From positions 868,001 through 932,000 of the forward strand of contig JBBCGH010000001.1 of NCBI GenBank assembly GCA_037200445.1: a stretch of DNA of 64,000 bases, read 5' to 3'. Position numbers and translations under genes: made by a program. How positions within the stretch are numbered: position 1 is the first letter of the stretch; each line of letters opens with the position of its first letter. Positions 7,651 to 14,975 of the stretch are shown one piece after another. The notes under the pieces were generated by a model, which saw only the letters and a program-made list of their open reading frames with translations, ran no database searches and was not told the origin of the DNA. This stretch comes from Alphaproteobacteria bacterium. Lineage in GTDB: Bacteria > Pseudomonadota > Alphaproteobacteria > Rhizobiales > Xanthobacteraceae.

Positions 7651-9234
7651 ATGACGCCCGAAGTGCCCTATCCGCTGCACAAGCCCGAGCCGCCGGCGAC
7701 TTACGTGGAGCAGCAATCGCGCACGCGCCGCCGCTGGGGTCTTGCGCTGCTGCTGCTGTTGCTGCTGCTGATGCTGGCGGGCCTCCTGCTCGCCGTCCTC
7801 GGCATCTATGGCGCGATCCGGTTCCAGACCAACAAGGCGGAGAAATTCGACCATCCGATCATGCATTTTGCGCACGGCTCGATCGGCGCCGACGAAGGAA
7901 GCGGGCTGCCCTACTGGGTGTGGCAGGCGCTGCCGCGGCTGTTTCCGGATCAATTCGGCGGGCGGCTCGACTACAGCGCGTTCGGCTTTCTCTACCACCG
8001 CGATGAGAACGGCAAACCGGAGGACCTGCCGATCGGCATTTCCAAACGCAATTACCGCGGAGTCGATCTCGTCTGGTTCAATTGCGCGGTCTGTCATACC
8101 GGGACATGGCGGACCGCCGCAGGCGCGGAGCCGACCATCGTCCCCGGCATGCCGGCGAACAATTTCGACATCTACCGCTTCATCCGCTTCATCCTCGATG
8201 CCGGCGTCGACGAGCGGCTCGCACCCGCCACCTTGATCCCGGCGGTGCAGCAGGCTGGGGCGAAACTCTCCTTCTTCGAGCGGCTGGTCTGGAAGTTCTA
8301 CGTGATCCCGCGCGTGCGCGAGGGCTTCATCCAGCGCCGCTCCCGGCTCGCCGCCTTCATGGCCGACCAGACCCCGTGGGGGCCGGGGCGGGTCGACACC
8401 TTCAATCCCTACAAGCTCGTGCAGATGCAGACCCGCTACAAGGCGCTGGGCGCGTCCGAGCTTCACGGCGCGAGCGATTTCCCGGCGATCTTCAATCAGG
8501 GTCCGCGCGAGGGCATGGAGCTGCACTGGGACGGCAACAACAAGTCGCTCGACGAACGCAATCTGTCGGCCGCGCTCGGCGCGGGCGTGACCGTGGAATC
8601 CGTCAGGCACGACGCGATCGAACGCGTGCGCGACTGGCTCAAGGATCTGAAACCGCCGGCGAGCCCGCACAAGGTCGACACGGCGGCGGCCGCGCGCGGG
8701 CAGGACCTCTTCAAGCGCGACTGCGTGGCGTGCCACGGCTGGCAGGGCAAGACCGACTACGTTTTCAAGGGTGAGAAGCTCGGCAAGGTGACGCCGAACA
8801 GCGAGGTGAAGGCCGATCCGGGCCGTCTCGACTCGTACACCGAAGCGTTCCGCGAGCGGCAGATCAACGAGCTGTTCGCCGGCACGCCCTACCAGTTCAA
8901 GTATTTCACCAAGACCGACGGTTACGCCAACATGCCGCTCGACGCGTTGTGGCTGCGCGGACCTTATCTGCATAACGGCTCGGTGCCGACCTTGCGGGCG
9001 CTGCTCGCCGCCCCTGCCGACCGGCCGAAGGCCTACCTGCGTGGCGGTGACGTGATCGACGGCAAGAACGGCGGCTTCGTCTCGCCCGAGTGCGATCCGA
9101 AGGCGCCCGCGCCGCCCAAGGGCCTTTGCTACGACGCGAGCATTCCCGGCAACCGCAACAGCGGTCATGAGTACGGCACCGCGCTGAGCGCGTCCGAAAA
9201 GGACGACCTCCTCGCCTACCTGCTGACGTTCTAG
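7651..9234 (+). CDS. RoxA-like di-haem cytochrome c, membrane-anchored
   Basis: A 527-residue periplasmic cytochrome. An N-terminal hydrophobic anchor rich in leucine (residues about 32-58) follows a basic stretch. Two CxxCH haem sites are visible: CAVCH at 145-149 and CVACH at 358-362. The C-terminal block GPYLHNGSVPTLRALL and the ending GHEYGTALSASEKDDLLAYL are features of the RoxA / bacterial cytochrome c peroxidase / MauG superfamily, where the second half holds a catalytic high-spin haem. The length suits RoxA-like oxygenases better than the 330-residue peroxidases. Substrate unknown; rubber oxygenase activity should not be assumed. Confidence 0.82.
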   Translation: MTPEVPYPLHKPEPPATYVEQQSRTRRRWGLALLLLLLLLMLAGLLLAVLGIYGAIRFQTNKAEKFDHPIMHFAHGSIGADEGSGLPYWVWQALPRLFPDQFGGRLDYSAFGFLYHRDENGKPEDLPIGISKRNYRGVDLVWFNCAVCHTGTWRTAAGAEPTIVPGMPANNFDIYRFIRFILDAGVDERLAPATLIPAVQQAGAKLSFFERLVWKFYVIPRVREGFIQRRSRLAAFMADQTPWGPGRVDTFNPYKLVQMQTRYKALGASELHGASDFPAIFNQGPREGMELHWDGNNKSLDERNLSAALGAGVTVESVRHDAIERVRDWLKDLKPPASPHKVDTAAAARGQDLFKRDCVACHGWQGKTDYVFKGEKLGKVTPNSEVKADPGRLDSYTEAFRERQINELFAGTPYQFKYFTKTDGYANMPLDALWLRGPYLHNGSVPTLRALLAAPADRPKAYLRGGDVIDGKNGGFVSPECDPKAPAPPKGLCYDASIPGNRNSGHEYGTALSASEKDDLLAYLLTF

Positions 9235-9240
9235 AAGGGG

Positions 9241-9289
9241 GCGCATGATCCCGAAAAGTGGGCACCGGCTTTCGGATCAGATCATGCGC
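9241..9289. repeat. Palindromic intergenic repeat with AAAAGTGGG core (copy B)
   Basis: The outer perfect 10-bp stem GCGCATGATC (9241-9250) / GATCATGCGC (9280-9289) encloses CCGAAAAGTGGGCACCGG and a complementary TTTCGG. It shares the core of the element at 1810-1853 while the outer stem is different in sequence but still paired. It lies between the two di-haem cytochrome genes. Confidence 0.8.
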
Positions 9290-9306
9290 AAACGAAGGTA
9301 GCCTGC

Positions 9307-11172
9307 ATGGCAAAAAGCGATTACGCGATGGAGACGGGAGCGGGCGCGAGGGCGCTGTTGTGGTTCCAGCGTTTCGTATGGCTCGGCATCGCTGCCAACA
9401 TCGTGCTCACGCTCACCGCGATGTTCTGCACCGAGTGGGTCATCAAGCTTGTCGGGCTCGAACCTGCGTTCCCGCTGGTGTGGCCGCGCTTCGGCGCATT
9501 CGGCATCCTGCTGCTGTCGGGCTTCTACGTCGTGGCTGCGATGGACCCATGCCGCAGCCGCTGGGCCACGCTGTTCACCGTGTTGTGCCGCTTCGGCGGA
9601 CTCTTCTTCTTCGCCATCGCCGGCGGGCGATACATCGTGTTCGGCCTGTTCGACCTGTTGTTCGGAGCGCCGCAGGCGATCTGTCTCTATCTCGCGTGGC
9701 GCAAGACGCGCGATGAGCGCCTCCATCGCGAGCCGGGCGGCCGGGGAGTCGTTGCGCTGATGATCCTCGCGACGCTCGCGATCTTCGCGGCGGGGCTTGC
9801 GCAGTTCTTCCTGACGCCGGTGCTCAAGTCGTACACGGCGGACGAGGACTTCTTCAAATATGGCTCGATCGGCAATGACGGCGCGGCGGGCGTGCCCTAT
9901 CCGCTGTGGGTCGCGATGCCGAAAGTGTGCGCCAACCACCTGCCGCCCGGCGCTACGGGCTACGAGGCGTTCGGCTTCCTGTGGGAGCGCGGCCGCGACC
10001 GCACGCTCGGCACTCCGGTCGGCTTCTCGCGTGCGAAGGTCGGCGTCGAGCGCATGTCGATCAACTGCGCGCTCTGCCACTCGGTGCAAGCGCGGCTTTC
10101 CGCCGACGCCGAGCCGGCGATCTATCCGGGCGGCGCCGGCAACACGATCGACATCCAGGGCTACCAGCGCTTCCTGTCGAGCTGCGCGGTCGACCAGGAA
10201 TTCAACGCCGACAATCTGATCCCGGTCATGGATCAGATGGTCGGTCTCAACGTCTTCGAGAAAGCGCTCTACCGCTTCGTGCTCATTCCGGTTGCGCGCA
10301 AGCAACTCAGGAAACAGGGTGAGGCCTACACGTGGAGCTACCAGCGTCCGCGCTGGGGTCCCGGACGCATCGACCCGTTCAATCCGGTCAAGTTCGGGAT
10401 GCTGCGCCTTTCAGACGACGGCACGATCGGCAACAGCGACATGCTGCCGTTGTGGAATCTGTCCGAGCGCGAGAAGCGCCCTGTCACGTTCCACTGGGAT
10501 GGGCTGAGCACGTCGCTGCGCGACGTCGTGTTGAGCTCGATGTTGGGCGACGGCATGGTGGCGAAAGAATACAAGCCGGAGTCGCTGGAGCGTCTCACCG
10601 CGTTCGTGCGCAACATTCCCCCGCCGCCGTCGCCGCACAAGCCGGATGCGGATGCGGTCAAGGCGGGCGCGAAACTATTCACGGACAACTGCGCCGAGTG
10701 CCATGCGCGTGACGGCGCCCGCGCCGCGACGATCATTCCGCCTGCCAAGATCGGTACCGATATCCAGCGCGGCATCATGTGGACCGAAGCGGCGGTGAAG
10801 GCCTACACGAACTACCGCAAGGGCTATAACTGGAATTTCACCGGCTTCCGCAAGGTGGACGGCTATCTCGCAAGCACGCTCGACGGGCTGTGGCTGAACG
10901 GACCCTATTTGCACAACGGCTCGGTGCCGAATCTGCGCGCGTTGCTCGATCCGCCCGAGAAGCGGCTGAAAGCGTTTGTGCGCGGCGGCAATGTGGTCGA
11001 CGGCCAGAACGGCGGCTTCGTCTCGCCGGAGTGCGTTCCGGAGAAACCGCCGAAGGAAGGCTTCTGCTACGACACGAGCCTGATCGGCAACAGCAATGCG
11101 GGTCACACCTGGGGCACGACGCTGCCCGACGCGGACAAACAGAACCTGCTGGCGTATCTGCTGACGCTGTGA
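9307..11172 (+). CDS. Fusion: multi-pass membrane domain plus RoxA-like di-haem cytochrome c
   Basis: A 621-residue protein. Residues 1 to about 185 contain around five hydrophobic segments (first at about 20-40, last at about 150-170); the remainder is a periplasmic di-haem domain with CALCH at 254-258 and CAECH at 462-466. The C-terminal half repeats the plan of the preceding gene, including LNGPYLHNGSVPNLRALL and GNSNAGHTWGTTL. The two cytochromes look like ancient paralogues, of which only this one carries the membrane domain. The membrane part may dock a quinone or terminal-oxidase partner, but no haem-b histidine pattern is obvious, so its role is open. Confidence 0.82.
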   Translation: MAKSDYAMETGAGARALLWFQRFVWLGIAANIVLTLTAMFCTEWVIKLVGLEPAFPLVWPRFGAFGILLLSGFYVVAAMDPCRSRWATLFTVLCRFGGLFFFAIAGGRYIVFGLFDLLFGAPQAICLYLAWRKTRDERLHREPGGRGVVALMILATLAIFAAGLAQFFLTPVLKSYTADEDFFKYGSIGNDGAAGVPYPLWVAMPKVCANHLPPGATGYEAFGFLWERGRDRTLGTPVGFSRAKVGVERMSINCALCHSVQARLSADAEPAIYPGGAGNTIDIQGYQRFLSSCAVDQEFNADNLIPVMDQMVGLNVFEKALYRFVLIPVARKQLRKQGEAYTWSYQRPRWGPGRIDPFNPVKFGMLRLSDDGTIGNSDMLPLWNLSEREKRPVTFHWDGLSTSLRDVVLSSMLGDGMVAKEYKPESLERLTAFVRNIPPPPSPHKPDADAVKAGAKLFTDNCAECHARDGARAATIIPPAKIGTDIQRGIMWTEAAVKAYTNYRKGYNWNFTGFRKVDGYLASTLDGLWLNGPYLHNGSVPNLRALLDPPEKRLKAFVRGGNVVDGQNGGFVSPECVPEKPPKEGFCYDTSLIGNSNAGHTWGTTLPDADKQNLLAYLLTL

Positions 11173-11210
11173 AATCTGGTCGATCCGCGAATCGTGGACC
11201 TCGTTGCAGC

Positions 11211-11340
11211 GCCCTCTCCCCTTGTGGGAGAGGGCCACTCAGACTTTCAATACGGAATTTAGGGTGAGGGGTAAGCGACCCCTCACCCAGCAGAGTATGT
11301 TGAGATGTCTGCGATGCCCTCTCCCACAAGGGGAGAGGGC
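11211..11340. repeat. Nested inverted repeat between convergent genes
   Basis: Outer arms 11211-11235 and 11316-11340 each contain GCCCTCTCCC and its partner GGGAGAGGGC and are inverted copies of one another. Inside, GGGTGAGGGG (11262-11271) pairs with CCCCTCACCC (11279-11288). The element fills the gap between the cytochrome fusion gene (ends 11172) and soxA (ends 11367). It matches in style a widespread proteobacterial intergenic repeat and could serve as a bidirectional terminator, though no U-tract is seen. Confidence 0.8.
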
Positions 11341-11366
11341 AAATACGGCCACCGCTTCTTTGGAGG

Positions 11367-12152
11367 CTACGGCCTGACCGCCGGCGTTTCGACCGTCATG
11401 CCGCGCGCGCGCCACATCAGATAGAGCTCGAGGTCGACATATTCGTCGGCGCCGTAGGCATAGGGCTCCGCGCGCATCCCGATCAGGCAGTTGCGCAGGC
11501 GCCGCTGCAGCGAGCCGAGGCTCTGCCATTCGAGCCGGTAGAGCGGATAGCCGTTGGGATGGCCCTGCACCAGCGGAACCCCGGCGAGCTTCTGGCCCCA
11601 ATTGTCGTCATGGCAATTCTGGCAGGAGAGATTGAGTTGCCCTGCGCGCGCCGCATAGAGCCTGGCGCCCGCATCGACGAAGGGTTTCGTCTTCTCGTCG
11701 TTCACGACCGCGATCGGAAGTCCGCGCGATTGCTTGCCCACATAGGCGGAGAGCGCCAGGAGCTCGCGGCTTTCATGCGCGAGCGGTTCTGCTTTCTGCT
11801 GCCCGGTGCGGCAGAGATTGATGCGCTGCTCGATGTCGATCGGACGGCCTTTCGCCGCGCTGAATGCCGGGTAGCGCGCCGACACGCCGCGCATCGATGC
11901 CGCAGCGTCGCCGTGGCAGTCCGCGCAGGCTTTTTCCGCGCTGCCCGCCTGTCGCTTCCACAGCGCCTCGCCGTCGAGCACAGAGAGCGTTGCGGGATTG
12001 GAGGTATCGTCATCCTGCATCGCGCGCGTCGCCGGGCTCATCATGTCGTAGCCCGAGCGGCGCTGGTCGAGCGGGATTTCGGCGTGGGCCTGGCAGAGGG
12101 CAGCCAGCAAGAGTGCCGTGCACGCGCCCCGGGATGACCTAAGCCACCGCAA
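11367..12152 (-). CDS. soxA: Sulfur oxidation di-haem cytochrome SoxA
   Basis: A 261-residue periplasmic cytochrome that, with SoxX, links thiosulfate or sulfide sulfur to the SoxY carrier. A signal peptide covers residues 1 to about 24. Two haem sites are CADCH (76-80) and CQNCH (177-181), and the active-site cysteine that becomes a persulfide is Cys222 in RNCLIGMRAEPY, all as expected for di-haem SoxA. The start is read as TTG at 12152, overlapping soxZ by 14 bases; no better start gives a full signal peptide. It is the last gene of the soxXYZA run. Confidence 0.92.
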   Translation of the reverse strand: MRWLRSSRGACTALLLAALCQAHAEIPLDQRRSGYDMMSPATRAMQDDDTSNPATLSVLDGEALWKRQAGSAEKACADCHGDAAASMRGVSARYPAFSAAKGRPIDIEQRINLCRTGQQKAEPLAHESRELLALSAYVGKQSRGLPIAVVNDEKTKPFVDAGARLYAARAGQLNLSCQNCHDDNWGQKLAGVPLVQGHPNGYPLYRLEWQSLGSLQRRLRNCLIGMRAEPYAYGADEYVDLELYLMWRARGMTVETPAVRP

Positions 12153-12462
12153 TCTTCGCCTCTTCGGTCACCGAGAAACCGTTGTCGCCCTCCCAGGTGA
12201 AGGTGAACGTGCCGCTCTTGTCGGCCACCACGTAGAAGGTGACGAAGGGATTTGCGGCAATCGCCGGAAAGAGCGTGGTCGAGAAAATCTCTTCACCCTC
12301 GTAACGGCAGGTGAACGTGGTGATGATGTCGCGCGGGATCACCCGCCCGTTGGTCCCGTGGCGGAAGCCGGTTTCCATCTGATGCGAGATCAGCGTCTTG
12401 ATCTCGATCACCTCGCCGCGTTTCGCCTGTTTCGGCACGTTGATCAGGGCGCGCGCACTCAT
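12139..12462 (-). CDS. soxZ: Thiosulfate carrier subunit SoxZ
   Basis: A 107-residue immunoglobulin-fold partner of SoxY in the SoxYZ sulfur carrier. The N-terminus ALINVPKQAKRGEVIEIKTL, the ETGFRHGTNGRVIPRDII block and FTWEGDNGFSVTEEAKIAV are SoxZ hallmarks. It has no signal peptide, as expected, because it is exported with SoxY through the Tat system. ATG overlaps the soxY stop by four bases. Confidence 0.93.
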   Translation of the reverse strand: MSARALINVPKQAKRGEVIEIKTLISHQMETGFRHGTNGRVIPRDIITTFTCRYEGEEIFSTTLFPAIAANPFVTFYVVADKSGTFTFTWEGDNGFSVTEEAKIAVA

Positions 12463-12926
12463 GGCTGCACGTCCTCGAGGCAGGCCGCGAGGGTCACCAC
12501 CACCTCCTGCGTGTCGGACCAGTAGGTGCCGTCCGACATCTCGGCGATCGCGGTGAGCTTCTGGGTATCGGCGAGCCGGATGCGCGTCGCGATTTCGGCC
12601 TTTCCGGCGCGCGGTCCCAGCTGCACGCTGATCACGTTCGCCTGCGGGTTCTTCTCGTTGAACACATGGATCGCCTTGACGCGATCCTCAGGCGTCATCG
12701 GGCTTGCGACGGTCACGGTCATCGGCACGCTGTTGCCGTTCTCGACCAGCGGCGGGAGATCGAGCGTCACCTTGCCTTTCTGCACCTTCGCATCGCCGAC
12801 CGCCTTGCGGATGGCGGTCTCCATCTGCCCGGGCACGGCGAGCGATGGCGTGGGCGATGCCGCACCCGCGGCGGCGATCCCGCCCAGGATCAGCGCATCG
12901 CGCCGTGTGATCGTCAATCGCCTCAT
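12459..12926 (-). CDS. soxY: Sulfur carrier SoxY with non-canonical C-terminus
   Basis: A 155-residue SoxY. A Tat signal (ITRRDALILGGIAAAGAASP) spans the first 30 residues, and the central PPLVENGNSVPMTVTV and FNEKNPQANV regions are typical. The swinging-arm end normally reads GGCGG; here it is VTLAACLEDVQP, so the carrier cysteine (Cys149) is kept but the flexible glycines are replaced and six residues follow it. This may be a subfamily variant or mark a different partner or reaction. ATG overlaps the soxX stop (ATGA). Confidence 0.88.
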   Translation of the reverse strand: MRRLTITRRDALILGGIAAAGAASPTPSLAVPGQMETAIRKAVGDAKVQKGKVTLDLPPLVENGNSVPMTVTVASPMTPEDRVKAIHVFNEKNPQANVISVQLGPRAGKAEIATRIRLADTQKLTAIAEMSDGTYWSDTQEVVVTLAACLEDVQP

Positions 12927-13348
12927 CTTAAAGTCACCAGATAAGCCACCACATCCTCGATCTGCTCCGCGGTCAGGATCGGCTTGCCGCGAAAGCTTGG
13001 GCCCACACGATTGAGACCGTCCACCCGGTAATAAGGCGGCATAATGGTCTCCGGATTGAGTCGTGCCGCATCAACGATCCGCAACCGTAGCTGCCCCTCA
13101 TTCCAACGCGCACCCGCACCCGTTAGGTCCGGCGCCATCGTGCCCTGGAACCGCTCTCCCGGATATGGTCCCGAGTGGCACAGAAGGCAAAGCCCGACCT
13201 GCCGGTTCGTGACGATCTTGAGGCCGCGCTCGGCGTCCCCCGGCGCACCGGTCAGCGACTGCGGAATCGCATCGCCGGTGACCGTATAGGGTCGCAGCTC
13301 CTGCGTCGCTGCCGCCGACGCGCCGACGAGGAGCGCGGCCGCTGCCAT
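12923..13348 (-). CDS. soxX: Sulfur oxidation cytochrome SoxX
   Basis: A 141-residue mono-haem cytochrome c, partner of SoxA. The haem site is CLLCH at 54-58 and the distal methionine lies in ETIMPPYYRVDGLN, as in SoxX. From ATG 13348 the signal peptide lacks basic residues (MAAAALLVGASAAATQ). Four codons further upstream a CTG at 13360 would add Arg-Arg and give a better signal peptide while overlapping the preceding stop, so the true start may be non-canonical. Haem and ligand assignments are direct; the start is uncertain. Confidence 0.88.
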   Translation of the reverse strand: MAAAALLVGASAAATQELRPYTVTGDAIPQSLTGAPGDAERGLKIVTNRQVGLCLLCHSGPYPGERFQGTMAPDLTGAGARWNEGQLRLRIVDAARLNPETIMPPYYRVDGLNRVGPSFRGKPILTAEQIEDVVAYLVTLR

Positions 13349-13356
13349 CGACCGCC

Positions 13357-14619
13357 TCAGCCGAACACCTCGCCGGTAATCGTCTTGAACCAGCCTTCGG
13401 CAAATTGGGCTTCGAGCGTGCGGTTCTCGCGCGGCGCGTCGATCGGGCTCACGCCGCCGGCGCCTTCGATGTCCGCGAGGAGGCCGTCCTTCGGCTTGTA
13501 GACGCCTGCGACCGTGATGCCATAGTCCGGCGCCACCAGGCTGTAGCAGGTATTGATCAGCCGCGGCTCGACCGGCGTCTGCCCGGCGAGCAGCGCATTG
13601 ACGGCGGCGGCGCAGACCTTTGCCTGCGCGTTGGCCGAGAACGCCGATTTCGGCATTCCGCCCATGATGCCGGCATCGCCGACGACGTGGATGTTCGGCA
13701 CCAGCTTCGACTCGAATGTCACTGGATTGATCGGACACCAGCCGGTGCGGTCGGCAACGCCCGCGGTCTGCGCGATCGCGGCGGCGCGCTGCGGGGGAAT
13801 GATGTTGGCGACGTCGGCCTTGTGCTCGCCGAAGTCGGTCTTGAGCGTCTTGGTCGCGGCGTCGACCGAATTCACCTTGCCGCCCTTCGACAGCGACACC
13901 CATTCGAGGTGGTCCGGGTAGAGCTGTGCCCAGGCATTCTGGAACAGGCGCTGCTTGGAGAACGCATCCTTGGCGTCGAGAATGATGACCTTCGATTTCG
14001 GCTTCCTGGTCTTGAGGTAATGCGCGATCAGGCTCGCGCGCTCATAGGGGCCGGGCGGGCAGCGGAACGGATTGGCCGGTGCCGAGATGATGACGGTCCC
14101 GCCGTCTTCCATCGATTCAAGCTGGCTGCGCAACAGCAGCGTCTGCTCGCCCGCTTTCCAGGCGTGCGGCATGGTGTCGGCGTCGTGCTCGGTGTATCCC
14201 GGCAAGCCATCCCACCGCAGATCGATGCCGGGCGCCATCACCAGCCGGTCGTAGGCGAGCTTCGTCCCGTTGCCGAGCGTGACGCTGCGGCCTTGCGCGT
14301 CGACCGCTGTGGCCGGCTGGAACGCGAGCGAGACGCCCGCATCCGCGATCTTCTCGTAGTTGAACTGCTGGGCGCGCAGCGGCCGCAGGCCCGCGATCAC
14401 GCCGTTCGAGAACGGGCAGGCCGTGAACGTCGGGTTCGTCTCGACCAGTGTGACATTGGTCTGCGGATTGCCCGTCTTGATGAAGCGCGCCGCGGATCCA
14501 CCTGCAAACCCGCCGCCGATCACCACGACCTTCGGGCCCGAGCCCTGAGCGATCGCGGGCGCCGGCAGCAATGCCGCGGCGCTCGCGACTTTAAGGAATT
14601 GCCGGCGGCTCGTGTTCAT
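13357..14619 (-). CDS. fccB: Sulfide dehydrogenase flavoprotein (FCSD / SoxF-like)
   Basis: A 420-residue FAD protein that oxidises sulfide and passes electrons to a cytochrome c subunit. It has a Tat signal TSRRQFLKVA, a dinucleotide fold VVVIGGGFAGG at 31-41, and the two cysteines of the redox-active disulfide near Cys187 (NPFRCPPG) and Cys295 (GWCPINP). The C-terminal FCSD domain contains NTCYSLVAPDYGITVAGVY. It lies 11 bp downstream of the cytochrome gene and 8 bp upstream of soxX. ATG 14619 was chosen because it gives the Tat signal; the open frame extends further upstream without one. Confidence 0.9.
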   Translation of the reverse strand: MNTSRRQFLKVASAAALLPAPAIAQGSGPKVVVIGGGFAGGSAARFIKTGNPQTNVTLVETNPTFTACPFSNGVIAGLRPLRAQQFNYEKIADAGVSLAFQPATAVDAQGRSVTLGNGTKLAYDRLVMAPGIDLRWDGLPGYTEHDADTMPHAWKAGEQTLLLRSQLESMEDGGTVIISAPANPFRCPPGPYERASLIAHYLKTRKPKSKVIILDAKDAFSKQRLFQNAWAQLYPDHLEWVSLSKGGKVNSVDAATKTLKTDFGEHKADVANIIPPQRAAAIAQTAGVADRTGWCPINPVTFESKLVPNIHVVGDAGIMGGMPKSAFSANAQAKVCAAAVNALLAGQTPVEPRLINTCYSLVAPDYGITVAGVYKPKDGLLADIEGAGGVSPIDAPRENRTLEAQFAEGWFKTITGEVFG

Positions 14620-14630
14620 CGCGCGCCTCT

Positions 14631-14921
14631 CTACTTTTGCTGCTCGTACCATGCGGCGATCGCACGGGTCTCCTCCTCGGAGAAGCCCTTGGCGATGCGG
14701 TCCATGATTGTGGCCTTGCGCGCGCCTGACTTGAAGGCAGCCATCTGGCTCACGATGTCGGCTGCCGGGCGGCCATTGAGCGGCGGCACCGGCGTTTGCA
14801 CGGTCGTGCTCGCCGCATGGCAGCCGGAACACGAAGCGGCTCCCGGCGGGGCATCCGCAGCGTACGCGGTGCCCGCTGCCAGGACGGCCGCAGCGGCGAC
14901 GATGATACGCGTCGCAATCAT
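14631..14921 (-). CDS. fccA: Small c-type cytochrome, FCSD cytochrome subunit
   Basis: A 96-residue class I cytochrome: signal peptide to about residue 21, haem site CSGCH at 31-35, and the PLNGRPAADIVSQMAAFKSG and ATIMDRIAKGFSEEE segments seen in FccA-type and SoxE-type subunits, the latter holding the axial methionine. It directly precedes the flavoprotein gene and is its likely electron acceptor. It could also take electrons from the upstream IorAB-like dehydrogenase, as three-subunit aldehyde dehydrogenases often use a cytochrome. Confidence 0.85.
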   Translation of the reverse strand: MIATRIIVAAAAVLAAGTAYAADAPPGAASCSGCHAASTTVQTPVPPLNGRPAADIVSQMAAFKSGARKATIMDRIAKGFSEEETRAIAAWYEQQK

Positions 14922-14941
14922 GTCGATTTCTCTTAGGTGAA

Positions 14942-14965
14942 GGCGGCGGCCGTCAGGCCGCCGCC
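14942..14965 (-). terminator. Perfect 10-bp GC stem-loop between iorB-like and cytochrome genes
   Basis: GGCGGCGGCC (14942-14951) pairs perfectly with GGCCGCCGCC (14956-14965) around a four-base loop, in the 54-bp gap after the iorB-like stop. No U-tract follows on the minus strand, so it may be an attenuator or a processing/stabilising hairpin that sets the ratio between the iorAB and fcc-sox halves rather than a full terminator. Confidence 0.5.
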
Positions 14966-14975
14966 GAGCTTAGGG

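Noticed and set aside
7651-11172. Calling the two cytochromes rubber oxygenases
   Set aside because: They share the superfamily and length class, but the substrate-defining residues cannot be judged by eye and no polyisoprene genes are nearby.
13357-14832. A longer FCSD flavoprotein starting upstream of 14619
   Set aside because: The upstream codons are the out-of-frame cytochrome gene; only the ATG at 14619 gives a Tat signal.
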